DNA of 64,000 nt from an uncultured Pelagibacteraceae bacterium (GTDB taxonomy: Bacteria; Pseudomonadota; Alphaproteobacteria; Pelagibacterales; Pelagibacteraceae), in contig CACNVR010000003.1 of assembly GCA_902623975.1 (NCBI GenBank), positions 55,938 to 119,937 of the forward strand. Reading direction: 5' to 3'. Under the pieces are notes generated by a model. It was not told the origin of the DNA and made no database searches. It was given only the letters and a program-made list of their open reading frames with translations. Shown one piece after another: positions 50,458 through 60,037 of the stretch. Every line of letters starts with the position of its first letter. The first letter of the stretch is position 1. The translations under genes and the position numbers were made by a program.

Positions 50458-51508
50458 TTTTAAAGATTAAACTTTTAATTTCTTTTGCTATTTTTTTATT
50501 AGTTTGTGGAGAATAATGCACAGCATCAATAAATGAAATCTTATCATCATTTTTTAAAACGTATTGTAAGTCTATAACCTTATTTTCAGCTTTTTTTAAT
50601 AAGTTATATTTTTCTAAATGATAATTTAATTGTTCTGAACTAATCAGTTCCTCTAAGTGTAAACCGGTCACCCCTGGAAAAGGTTGAAGGAAAGTATAAC
50701 AGTCAATTTTAAATTTTTTGCATAATGACTCTCTTAAATCTAATCTTTTTTGAAATAACACATCCAAAGTAATTTCTTTATTACAACTTTCTATTGATAG
50801 ATAAGATTTTAAAAAACTATTTTTTAACCAATCTTTTGAACCAAATTTCAATGATAGTTGGTAAATTGGTAAACTATATACAAAATTTATTGATGATTTC
50901 TTCCAAAGTAAATATGGTTTTTCCGAGAATGATGAAAAATTATTTCTTAGACTATTTACTGCAAAATGTCCTCCGCATACTTCATTAATACCATCTAAAA
51001 AAATCGCATAATCAATTTTTTTATTAGTTTCTAAATGGCTATAAAATAGATTATTTTCTTGTAAAGAATAATAACTAGCTCTTCCATGATTAAAAACACA
51101 ATAATCTTTTAAAGATTTCTGTAAATATTCTGAAATAGTTTGATAGTCTGTTACTCCATATCCAAAGGTAGTACTACCACCATACATATATAAATTTTTT
51201 GTGCAATTTTTAGGTCTATCTACTTTTCTTCCATTTTCAAAAGTAAAATTTACAAATTTACCACTTTTGTCTATTTCTGTATGTCCAATAAATGGCTCAT
51301 ATCTAAACTTATAATCTTTTCTCCAAGTTTCATTTTGTAAAACTATTAAATCTTCCTCACTTAAATCTAAAAAATTACTTACCTTTTCATTGTATGAATG
51401 TTTGGTATTTCTTTTATCAGATATGTAGGGCCAAGAAAAAGCGATCAATACATTGATTAACACAAAGAAAATTAATGTATTTAAAATTATTATATTTAAA
51501 TTTTTCAC
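50450..51508 (-). CDS. SGNH/GDSL-type hydrolase-like membrane-anchored protein
   Basis: N-terminal TM helix; NLYMYGGSTTFGYGVTDYQTISEYLQ (GDSL-like block I), FLDGINEVCGG, FIDAVHYSPQTNKKIAKEI (DxxH-like block). Confidence 0.78.
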   Translation of the reverse strand: MKNLNIIILNTLIFFVLINVLIAFSWPYISDKRNTKHSYNEKVSNFLDLSEEDLIVLQNETWRKDYKFRYEPFIGHTEIDKSGKFVNFTFENGRKVDRPKNCTKNLYMYGGSTTFGYGVTDYQTISEYLQKSLKDYCVFNHGRASYYSLQENNLFYSHLETNKKIDYAIFLDGINEVCGGHFAVNSLRNNFSSFSEKPYLLWKKSSINFVYSLPIYQLSLKFGSKDWLKNSFLKSYLSIESCNKEITLDVLFQKRLDLRESLCKKFKIDCYTFLQPFPGVTGLHLEELISSEQLNYHLEKYNLLKKAENKVIDLQYVLKNDDKISFIDAVHYSPQTNKKIAKEIKSLIFKNE

Positions 51509-51512
51509 TTAA

Positions 51513-51662
51513 TCAAAAAATTGTGTAAATAAATGGGGCTACAGCTGAACCTTGAGTTAAGACAATTAAGCCACCGAATAAAGCTAAGATTATAATAATT
51601 GGCAAAAGCCAATATTTTTTCCTTATCTTTAAGAATTCCCAAAACTCTTTTATGAAATCCAT
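51513..51662 (-). CDS. Small DUF5989-like/SxtK-like membrane protein (49 aa), not in supplied ORF track
   Basis: MDFIKEFWEFLKIRKKYWLLPIIIILALFGGLIVLTQGSAVAPFIYTIF; sits between SxtJ-like and SGNH genes. Confidence 0.75.
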   Translation of the reverse strand: MDFIKEFWEFLKIRKKYWLLPIIIILALFGGLIVLTQGSAVAPFIYTIF

Positions 51663-51663
51663 A

Positions 51664-52050
51664 TTAAAATTGATTTTTCATTTTACTTTTTGGCTCTGTT
51701 TTTTCAATCCAATAAGTCTCTTTATCTTTTCTTACCTTAAGGTTTAATAGGTCTTTTTTTATAATTTTCATTATCAGACCTATTGGTGTTACTACCAGAA
51801 AAAAAATAAGTACCATTATAAAAGGTGAAATTAATTTACCTAATAAAATTCCAAATTTAATCCAAATTTTATTCAATGGGGTTAGTAAATTTGAGTTTAA
51901 TAAACCCAGTGTCAAAAAAATCACCGAAATGATCAGGGACCAATATCTTATGCTTTCATTTATTGTTAAAGGATAAAGTGAAACTAATAGAAATAATATA
52001 AAAAATACTATTCCAAAACTTTTATTAGAACCTATCTTGATATCATCCAT
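51664..52050 (-). CDS. SxtJ-family-like membrane protein
   Basis: 128 aa, IGSNKSFGIVFFILFLLVSLYPL ... LTPLNKIWIKFGILLGKLISPFIMVLIFFLVVTPIGLIMKIIKKDLL ... YWIEK; context with carbamoyltransferase. Confidence 0.7.
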   Translation of the reverse strand: MDDIKIGSNKSFGIVFFILFLLVSLYPLTINESIRYWSLIISVIFLTLGLLNSNLLTPLNKIWIKFGILLGKLISPFIMVLIFFLVVTPIGLIMKIIKKDLLNLKVRKDKETYWIEKTEPKSKMKNQF

Positions 52051-53827
52051 TTAAAGATTTTTGAGGTTTCATATCCGCCTTTTTTATACCAGCTACTCTA
52101 ACTGGTTTTTTCATAGCATCTCTTCTAAAAGGCTCACCAAGTTCTTGGTTAAGAATAACCTCTATAAATGTTGTTATACCTTTCTTTTGATCCTCACAAG
52201 ATTTTTTAATTGCTGCAGTTGTCTCTTCCATAGTTTTAACAGTTACTCCTTTTAAACCACATGCATCTGCTACTTTTGCGTAGCTTAATTCTGGATCAAG
52301 CTCTGTTCCAATAAAATTATTGTCAAACCATAAAGTTGTATTTCTTTTTTCAGCACCCCATTGATAATTTCTAAAAATCACCATAGTAATTGCTGGCCAC
52401 TCTTCTCTGGCACATGAGCTCATTTCATTCATACTAATTCCGAATGCACCATCTCCTGCAAAACCAATTACTGGTGTATCAGGACATCCAATCTTAGCAC
52501 CTAAAATAGATGGAAAACCATAGCCACATGGACCAAATAAACCTGGAGCTAAATATTTTCTAGGCTTTTCAAAGGTAGGATAAGCATTTCCTATTGCACA
52601 ATTGTTACCAATGTCACTAGAGATAATTACATCTTCTGGCATGCCAGCTTGAATTGCTCTCCAAGCTTGTCTTGGTGACATTCTATCAGCATCTCGCTCT
52701 CTAGCTTCTTTGTTCCAAACCGTGCCTTCATCATCATCCTCATGATCTAAACTTGATAACTTTTGCAACCAAGCAGATTTAGTTTGATGAATTAAATCTT
52801 TTCTTTTTTGTCTATCAGTATCTCCAGCACTAGCAGATAATTTTTCTAAAATTTGTTTTGCTACTAATTTCGCATCACCACTAATTCCAACTGTTACTTT
52901 TTTAGTTAAACCAATTCTATCAGGGTTAATATCTACTTGAATAATATTTGCTTTCTTGGGCCAATAATCAATTCCATAACCAGGTAAAGTTGAAAAAGGA
53001 TTCAATCTTGTTCCTAAAGCTAGTACTACATCAGCTTTTGATATTAATTCCATTGCTGCTTTAGAGCCATTGTATCCAAGTGGACCCACAGCCAAAGGAT
53101 GGCTGCCTGGAAAACTATCATTATGTTGATATCCTGAACATACTGGCGAGTCTAACTTTTCTGCAAGTTTTTTAGTTTCCTCTATCGCTCCTCCAATAAC
53201 TACACCTGCTCCTGATAATATAACAGGAAATTTTGATTTTGATAAAAGTTCAGCTGCTTTAGAGATTGCATCAGAACCACCAGCTTGTCTTTCTAATCTC
53301 ACTATTGGAGGTAAATCAATATCAATAACTTGACACCAATAGTCTCTAGGCACGTTAATTTGTGCAGGCGCAGATCCTCTAATAGCTTTTTCTATTACTC
53401 TATTCAAAACTTCAGCCATTCTTGATGGATCTCTCACTTCTTCTTGGTAACAAACCATATCTTTAAATAAGTTCATTTGTTCAACTTCTTGAAAGCCGCC
53501 TTGACCCATTGTTTTATTTGCTGCCTGAGGTGTAACTAATAATAAAGGTGTATGATTCCAGTAGGCAGTTTTAATTGGTGTAACTAATCCAGTTATCCCT
53601 GGTCCATTTTGTGCGATGACCATCGACATTTTTCCAGTTGCTCTTGTGTATCCATCTGCAATTAATCCACCGTTTGTCTCGTGAGCAACATCCCAGAAAG
53701 TTATTCCGGCATCTGGAAATATATCAGAAATAGGCATAAATGCAGATCCAATAATTCCAAAAGCATGTTCGATACCGTGCATTTGCAAAACTTTTACAAA
53801 AGCTTCCTCTGTTGTCATTTTAGTCAT
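52043..53827 (-). CDS. xsc: Sulfoacetaldehyde acetyltransferase (ThDP enzyme)
   Basis: 594 aa; EHAFGIIGSAFMPISDIFPDAGITFWDVAHETNGGLIADGYTRATG; NVPRDYWCQVIDIDLP; GFAGDGAFGISMNEM. Confidence 0.92.
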   Translation of the reverse strand: MTKMTTEEAFVKVLQMHGIEHAFGIIGSAFMPISDIFPDAGITFWDVAHETNGGLIADGYTRATGKMSMVIAQNGPGITGLVTPIKTAYWNHTPLLLVTPQAANKTMGQGGFQEVEQMNLFKDMVCYQEEVRDPSRMAEVLNRVIEKAIRGSAPAQINVPRDYWCQVIDIDLPPIVRLERQAGGSDAISKAAELLSKSKFPVILSGAGVVIGGAIEETKKLAEKLDSPVCSGYQHNDSFPGSHPLAVGPLGYNGSKAAMELISKADVVLALGTRLNPFSTLPGYGIDYWPKKANIIQVDINPDRIGLTKKVTVGISGDAKLVAKQILEKLSASAGDTDRQKRKDLIHQTKSAWLQKLSSLDHEDDDEGTVWNKEARERDADRMSPRQAWRAIQAGMPEDVIISSDIGNNCAIGNAYPTFEKPRKYLAPGLFGPCGYGFPSILGAKIGCPDTPVIGFAGDGAFGISMNEMSSCAREEWPAITMVIFRNYQWGAEKRNTTLWFDNNFIGTELDPELSYAKVADACGLKGVTVKTMEETTAAIKKSCEDQKKGITTFIEVILNQELGEPFRRDAMKKPVRVAGIKKADMKPQKSLNG

Positions 53828-53941
53828 TGATAGAACCTTTCTAAACTATTAACTGTAATTTTTTTTAAAATTTAATTGTTAATTTTCGCGATTAATATAT
53901 AAGATTTTGGAAATTTCAAACAAACAAATCGACACGATTTA

Positions 53942-54226
53942 ATGGCTACAGATATCATTATTCACGACCAAAAAGACAATGTTGGAGTAGTTGTGATTGA
54001 AAAAATCACTCCAAAACAAGATTGTTCTTGTTGGATTATGGAGAATGATAGCACAGTGAGTATTCAATCAGTAGATGAAATTCCCTTGGGTCACAAAATT
54101 GCAATGATAGACCTTAAAGAGGGTGATACCATTTTAAAATATGGTCATGATATCGGTAAAGTAGTAAAATCAATTAAAAAAGGTGAACATGTTCATGTTC
54201 ATAATGTGAAAACAAAAAAGTGGTAA
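53942..54226 (+). CDS. suyA: (2R)-sulfolactate sulfo-lyase subunit alpha-like (SAF/UxaA N-terminal domain)
   Basis: 94 aa; [67 protein letters not shown]. Confidence 0.82.
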   Translation: MATDIIIHDQKDNVGVVVIEKITPKQDCSCWIMENDSTVSIQSVDEIPLGHKIAMIDLKEGDTILKYGHDIGKVVKSIKKGEHVHVHNVKTKKW

Positions 54227-54230
54227 GATA

Positions 54231-55397
54231 ATGGAAATTCCAAAAAGTTTTTTAGGTTATAAAAGAGAAAATGGAAGAGCAGGAACAAGAAATCACGTAA
54301 TCATTCTTCCTGTAGATGATATTTCTAACGCTTGTGCAGAAGCTGTAGCAAATAACATTAAAGGAACAATTGCTCTTTCACATTCTTATGGAAGGCTTCA
54401 GTTTGGTGCAGACTTAGAATTACATTTTAGAACTATGATTGGTACAGGATGTAATCCTAACGTAGCAGCTGTCATAGTCATAGGTATCGAACCAAAGTGG
54501 ACAAAAAAAATTGTTGATGGAATTGCAAAAACTGGAAAACCTGTTGAAGGTTTTCATATTGAGCGTACTGGTGATATTGGAACTGTAATGAAAGCATCTA
54601 AAAAAGCTCAAGAATTTGTAATGTGGGCATCAGAAAAACAAAGAGAAGAATGTCCAATCAGTGATTTATGGATTTCTGTAAAATGTGGAGAGTCTGATAC
54701 CACATCAGGATTAGCAGCAAATCCTACTGTTGGAAATCTGATGGACAAGCTTGAACCATTAGGTGTTCATTTATGTTTTGGAGAAACATCTGAACTTACT
54801 GGTGCTGAAAAAGTATGCGCTACTAGAGGTGCGACTAAAGAGGCTTCAGATAAGTTTATGAAAACATGGAGTGACTATAATGATTTCATTTTAAAAGAAG
54901 CAACAGATGATCTTTCAGAAAGTCAACCTACTGCTGGTAATATTGCAGGTGGTTTGACTACAATTGAAGAAAAAGCTTTTGGAAATTTTCAAAAAATTGG
55001 TAATTGCAAATTTGTAGATGTACTTGAACCAGCGGAAGAACCTAAAAAAGGTAAAGGTTTATATTTTATGGATACTTCCTCTGCAGCTGCTGAATGCGTA
55101 ACACTTCAAGCTGCAGCTGGATTTAATATTCATTTATTTCCAACAGGACAAGGGAATATAGTTGGTAATCCAATTGAGCCTGTTGTTAAACTTACAGCCA
55201 ACCCGTTGACTGTAAAAGGAATGGGTGAGCATATAGACTGTGATGTTTCAAAAATTCTCTCAAGAGAAATGAATATGTCTGAGGCAGGAGATAAGCTTAT
55301 TGAAACAACTTTGAAAGTAGCCAACGGAAGATTAACCTGCGCAGAAGCTTTAGGTCATAGAGAGTTTGTAATGACTAAACTTTATAGAAGTGCATAA
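54231..55397 (+). CDS. suyB: (2R)-sulfolactate sulfo-lyase subunit beta-like (UxaA family)
   Basis: 388 aa; [69 protein letters not shown]. Confidence 0.85.
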   Translation: MEIPKSFLGYKRENGRAGTRNHVIILPVDDISNACAEAVANNIKGTIALSHSYGRLQFGADLELHFRTMIGTGCNPNVAAVIVIGIEPKWTKKIVDGIAKTGKPVEGFHIERTGDIGTVMKASKKAQEFVMWASEKQREECPISDLWISVKCGESDTTSGLAANPTVGNLMDKLEPLGVHLCFGETSELTGAEKVCATRGATKEASDKFMKTWSDYNDFILKEATDDLSESQPTAGNIAGGLTTIEEKAFGNFQKIGNCKFVDVLEPAEEPKKGKGLYFMDTSSAAAECVTLQAAAGFNIHLFPTGQGNIVGNPIEPVVKLTANPLTVKGMGEHIDCDVSKILSREMNMSEAGDKLIETTLKVANGRLTCAEALGHREFVMTKLYRSA

Positions 55398-55415
55398 CTA
55401 AAAAACAATCTGTAA

Positions 55416-56489
55416 ATGCTATATAAAAAATATTTGGTAATTATACCAGGTATTATACTTGCTTTTGTTCTTTACACTCTTTCACAAGGTTTTAATAATA
55501 TTATAGGTATTGAACTTCTAGGATACTCTAAAAGCCCAATTTCAACTGCGATGATTGCAATTTTATTGGGAATGATTTTTGGAAATATATTTAAAGTAAG
55601 AAATAGTATTCAAAAAGGGTTAGATTTTACACGCGAATATATTCTTAAATTAGGGATCATTTGTCTTGGGATACAACTTAAACCATTTGAGTTTTTAGAC
55701 TTTGGTAAAATTGCTATTCCATTAATAATAATATGTATAGTTAGTGTTTTAATAGTAATAAAACTTTTAATAAAAAAATTAAGAATTCCAACAAGGATGG
55801 CATACCTTATATCTATTGGGAGTACAGTTTGTGGAACTACTGCGATAATGGCTACTGCTCCTGTTATTAAAGCAAGCAAAACCGAAATATCTTATGCAAT
55901 AGCTAACATTACTTTATTTGGAATACTGTCCATGTTGTTATATCCATATTTTGCTAACTTATATTTCGATGGTGAATCTTTGTTAGTTGGGCTTTTTTTG
56001 GGAACTTCTATACACGAAACTTCACAAGTTGCTGCTGCAGGATTAATTTATGAACAACAATTTAACAGTCCTGAAACATTGAATATTGCTACTGTTACGA
56101 AATTAATTAGAAATACCTTTTTAATAATAATGATACCTCTATTTGCATTTCTTTATAATAGAGGTCAGTCAATAAAAAAGGACTATTCTATTATAGATAT
56201 TTTTCCTTTTTTTGTTCTTGGTTTTGTTGGAATGATTATTTTTAGAAACATTGGAGATCAAACATTTATTTTTCAAAATAAAGATGAATGGATTGAAATA
56301 ATTGACATAATTAAAATGCTCTCAAAAATTTCACTAACAATGGCAATGGCTGCTATTGGATTATCAACTAATTTGACAGATATAAAAAGTATGGGCTTAA
56401 AGCCTTTTGTTGTTGGATTTATAGCTATGGCAACTGTGGGAATTGTTTGTGTTTTAACAATAGAAATTTATTTAAATCTCATTATTTAG
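55416..56489 (+). CDS. YeiH-family (UPF0324) putative sulfate/sulfite exporter
   Basis: 357 aa multi-TM; LGIICLGIQLKPFEFLDFG; IGSTVCGTTAIMATAPVIKA; GTSIHETSQVAAAG. Confidence 0.87.
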   Translation: MLYKKYLVIIPGIILAFVLYTLSQGFNNIIGIELLGYSKSPISTAMIAILLGMIFGNIFKVRNSIQKGLDFTREYILKLGIICLGIQLKPFEFLDFGKIAIPLIIICIVSVLIVIKLLIKKLRIPTRMAYLISIGSTVCGTTAIMATAPVIKASKTEISYAIANITLFGILSMLLYPYFANLYFDGESLLVGLFLGTSIHETSQVAAAGLIYEQQFNSPETLNIATVTKLIRNTFLIIMIPLFAFLYNRGQSIKKDYSIIDIFPFFVLGFVGMIIFRNIGDQTFIFQNKDEWIEIIDIIKMLSKISLTMAMAAIGLSTNLTDIKSMGLKPFVVGFIAMATVGIVCVLTIEIYLNLII

Positions 56490-57579
56490 ATGGTTTTGGT
56501 GATTTGTTAAAATATTTTTTCCTTAAATCTGATAAAAATCTTCTTATAAAAGCAGCAGCTACTCCTAAAGCTATTGCAAAAAATATAGAAAACAAACTAT
56601 AAGTTATTGGCATGTCAGAGGAGAATTTTTGCACAAGTATCGCCAATGGAGTTAAATCTTTTTCATCAACAGCTATTGTGCCGTTTAAAGCATGTTCAGC
56701 AAAAAAAGTGTCATAGGCTATCGCAATACCAACTATTAGTAATAAAATAGCTAGCAAAGCTTTTAACCCTGAACTTTCAATTGACTGGCCAAGTTTTTGA
56801 CCAGTTTGTACGCCTATTATTGACCCAATGACTAACATTAAAACTAATATTAAATCAATTGAACCATAGTTAAAAGCATGAAGAAAAGTTACAATTACAC
56901 TTACAAAAATTGTTACAAATAAAGATGTTCCTGGAACCAACCTTGTTGGCATACCAATTATATAAATCATGGCTGGAACAAGTATAAACGCGCCACCGAT
57001 ACCCATTATAGCGGCTATAAAGCCAACAAATAATCCAATTATTATTGGTGTAAATGCACTTTCATATAATTTTGATTTTGGAAAACGCATTCTAAATGGA
57101 AGACCATGTATCCAATAATGAACGTGAAGTTTTTTTTTAATTACAATATTTTTTTTAGCTTTATCAATTTCACCTAAACTTTCAACCAACATGAGAGTTC
57201 CTATGATTGCAAGTATGTACATATAAGCAAGTGAAATAACTGTATCTATTTTTCCGATACCCTTAAAATAAGTAAATGTATAGATGCCTAAAATAGTTCC
57301 TATTGCACCACCTATCACTATCATGAAACCCATTTTATAATCTAAGGTATTCTTTAAGTAATGAGTAGTTGATCCAGAAACAGAAGTAGCTAATATATTG
57401 TTAGCTTCATTAGCAACTGCATAAGCTGGTGGGACTCCTAAAAAGATTAGAAAAGGTGTCATCAAGAATCCTCCACCTACTCCAAATAATCCTGATAATA
57501 TTCCAACAAGTGCACTTAAAAGTATTATCTCAAGAGCACTAATATTAACTTGAGCTATTGGTAAAAATACTTCCATCAA
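56482..57579 (-). CDS. TauE/SafE-family sulfite exporter
   Basis: 365 aa multi-TM; LVGILSGLFGVGGGFLMTPFLIFLGVPPAYAVANEANNILATS; GFIAAIMGIGGAFILVPAMIYIIGMPTRLVPGTSLF. Confidence 0.9.
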   Translation of the reverse strand: MMEVFLPIAQVNISALEIILLSALVGILSGLFGVGGGFLMTPFLIFLGVPPAYAVANEANNILATSVSGSTTHYLKNTLDYKMGFMIVIGGAIGTILGIYTFTYFKGIGKIDTVISLAYMYILAIIGTLMLVESLGEIDKAKKNIVIKKKLHVHYWIHGLPFRMRFPKSKLYESAFTPIIIGLFVGFIAAIMGIGGAFILVPAMIYIIGMPTRLVPGTSLFVTIFVSVIVTFLHAFNYGSIDLILVLMLVIGSIIGVQTGQKLGQSIESSGLKALLAILLLIVGIAIAYDTFFAEHALNGTIAVDEKDLTPLAILVQKFSSDMPITYSLFSIFFAIALGVAAAFIRRFLSDLRKKYFNKSPKPSK

Positions 57580-57601
57580 AAATTAAAACTTTAAATATTT
57601 T

Positions 57602-57739
57602 TTATTTAAAAGTTAAAAAAGTTCCAACTATTATTACACCCCAACAGGCTGCTATTGCTGAAAAAATCCCTGTTTTAATAAAAGTTGTCTTATGATTTAA
57701 AATTCGTTGAGGGACTTTTTTTATATTTGAGAAGTGCAT
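57602..57739 (-). CDS. Small single-TM protein (45 aa), not in supplied ORF track
   Basis: MHFSNIKKVPQRILNHKTTFIKTGIFSAIAACWGVIIVGTFLTFK; basic N-terminus then TM helix; lies between sulfite exporter and apr genes. Confidence 0.5.
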   Translation of the reverse strand: MHFSNIKKVPQRILNHKTTFIKTGIFSAIAACWGVIIVGTFLTFK

Positions 57740-57802
57740 CTATTCCTTCAATAACACCAGTGTCAAAATTGTCAAACTTTAATTAATTTAAAATGATTTT
57801 TT

Positions 57803-58153
57803 TTAATAGATTGTAGCTCCAAAGACTTTGACCTCACCATCCTCGACACCAAGGACTAATCTGCCTAAAAATTCGCCAGGAATTTCTTTGTTTGTTTGTT
57901 TAATTAGCACTGTAATATGCTCCCCTCTTCTAAGAGTGCCAAAGGGTTCATAGGTTTCATTTAGGTTGGTAATAAGCTTATTATTAGCCCATTGTTTTCC
58001 AAGTTCTACTTCATTAGCTCCAAACAACATTTGAGTTGAAAAATCTCTTGTAAAACCTCCATAATCTTTCAGATTTGATGATCGAACTAAATTTTCCCAG
58101 AAAGGTTTACCAATTACAAAAATCTCCTCATCTGTTTTTGATAATAAATCCAT
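57803..58153 (-). CDS. Conserved-looking hypothetical protein in apr operon
   Basis: 116 aa, soluble, 24 bp downstream of aprA on the same strand; no family recognised. Confidence 0.8.
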   Translation of the reverse strand: MDLLSKTDEEIFVIGKPFWENLVRSSNLKDYGGFTRDFSTQMLFGANEVELGKQWANNKLITNLNETYEPFGTLRRGEHITVLIKQTNKEIPGEFLGRLVLGVEDGEVKVFGATIY

Positions 58154-58177
58154 AAAGATTATCTGTGATTTAATTGA

Positions 58178-60037
58178 CTAAGAGGCTTTTTTCTTCTCAT
58201 TCTCATCTACGATATGGTAAACTGGAACTTTTTCCATCGTAAATTTTCCCGTCTTAGGGTCTCTTCTTGAAACTGTTAAACAATGCCAATTTTCATCATC
58301 TAATTTCATATGATCACCTCTATAATAATATCCAGGCCAACGCGTTTCCTCTCTAAACAAAGTGTGCTCTGTTACACATTGGGAAGTTAATGCTCTATGC
58401 TTCAATTCCCAAGCTCTCATCAATTGATGATAGTCCTCAGCTCCCACATTCTCCAAGTCTTCTTGGAGCCAAGTCAAAAGTTCTAAAGCTCTTTTTAACA
58501 TATTTCCATTAGTCATGTAGTTAGATGTAATTCCACCAACATACTCATCCATTATTTTTTGAAGTCTTTGTAATCCTTGTATCGGAGAAATATAACTTGG
58601 GGATACAGTACCACCCGTAATTTCATTTTGAGCAACTGTATAAGTGTCTAAAGGTTTATAAATTGCTGATTTAAAATTCTCACATTGTTTGTCAGTAACA
58701 TTGACACCCTCGGCCTTTTTATCTTGAATATATTTTACAGCTGCTTTTGCTGCTAATCTTCCTTCAGTAAAAGAGCCAGATGAAAATTTATGAGCACTAC
58801 CTCCAACGGTATCTCCTGCACCAAATAGACCATCTATTGTTAACATTCTGTTATAGCCCCAGAAATATTCTGGGGGAGATAAATCCTCAGGTCCGCTAAC
58901 CCATGCTCCTGAACAAGTTGCATGTGAACCCATGACATATGGTTCTGAGGTTGTTAATTCTGGATTTGTATATTTAGGATCAATATTTTGAGAAGCCCAA
59001 ACTACAGCTTGTCCAACCGTCATTCCTAGAAAATTTTCCCAACCAACTGTCTCTAAGTGTGGATCTTGAAACGCTTCTTTTGTTACCATATGAATTGGTC
59101 CACCTCCAGCAGCTACCTCTTGAATAAAAGCATGATTTCTTAAACAAGTTGGTGTCGGATGATGATCAATATATTCACCAACAAGTTCTTTAGTTTGATC
59201 ATACCATTTTTTTTCATAGTTCTCACCGTTGGCATTTTGTGTATAAGTTTTTAAATGTAAAAAATATGCACCAACTGGACCATAACCATCTTTAAATCTA
59301 CATAAGACAATTCTGTTTTCCATTTGAGTCATTTTAGCACCTGCAGCTATAGGTAGAGCATAAGCAGATCCATTACTCCAAGGAGCGTACCAGGTTCTAC
59401 CCATTCCTTCTCCAACAGCTCTTGGTTTAAAAATATGAGATGCACCTCCAGCAGCTACAATCACAGTTTTTGCTCTAAAAACATGGAAATCACCTGTTCT
59501 CATATTAAATCCAACAGCTCCACCTATTCTATTCTCTTGTGACTCATCCATAAGTAAATGAGTAATCATTATTCTATTATATATTTTATCAGCAGATTTT
59601 TTTGCAGCTTCAGCAACTATTGGTTTATAGCTTTCTCCGTGAATCATAATTTGCCATTTACCTTCTCGTAAATATCTTCCAGTTTTTTCATTTTTCATCA
59701 TTGGAAGTCCCCATTCGTCAAACATATGAACAGTTGAGTCAACATGTCGTGCCATATCGTAGCCTAGGTCTTCTCTGACCATTCCCATTAAGTCATTTCG
59801 AGCATAACGAACATGATCCTCCGGCTGATTTTCATTCCATTGCATTCCCATGTAACAATTAATTGCATATAATCCTTGAGCTACAGCTCCACTTCTGTCA
59901 ATATTTGCTTTTTCAACGCAAATAATTTTTAAATCTCTCCCCCAGTGTCTAGCTTCAAACGTGGCTCCAGTTCCTGCCATTCCACCACCAACGACAAGTA
60001 CATCACATTCTTCATAGCGAGTTTTGTGTTTAGCCAT
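58178..60037 (-). CDS. aprA: Adenylylsulfate reductase alpha subunit
   Basis: CDVLVVGGGMAGTGATFEARHWG; VEKANIDRSGAVAQGLYAINCYMG; GAGDTVGGSAHKFSSGSFTEGRLAAKAAVKY. Confidence 0.96.
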   Translation of the reverse strand: MAKHKTRYEECDVLVVGGGMAGTGATFEARHWGRDLKIICVEKANIDRSGAVAQGLYAINCYMGMQWNENQPEDHVRYARNDLMGMVREDLGYDMARHVDSTVHMFDEWGLPMMKNEKTGRYLREGKWQIMIHGESYKPIVAEAAKKSADKIYNRIMITHLLMDESQENRIGGAVGFNMRTGDFHVFRAKTVIVAAGGASHIFKPRAVGEGMGRTWYAPWSNGSAYALPIAAGAKMTQMENRIVLCRFKDGYGPVGAYFLHLKTYTQNANGENYEKKWYDQTKELVGEYIDHHPTPTCLRNHAFIQEVAAGGGPIHMVTKEAFQDPHLETVGWENFLGMTVGQAVVWASQNIDPKYTNPELTTSEPYVMGSHATCSGAWVSGPEDLSPPEYFWGYNRMLTIDGLFGAGDTVGGSAHKFSSGSFTEGRLAAKAAVKYIQDKKAEGVNVTDKQCENFKSAIYKPLDTYTVAQNEITGGTVSPSYISPIQGLQRLQKIMDEYVGGITSNYMTNGNMLKRALELLTWLQEDLENVGAEDYHQLMRAWELKHRALTSQCVTEHTLFREETRWPGYYYRGDHMKLDDENWHCLTVSRRDPKTGKFTMEKVPVYHIVDENEKKKAS

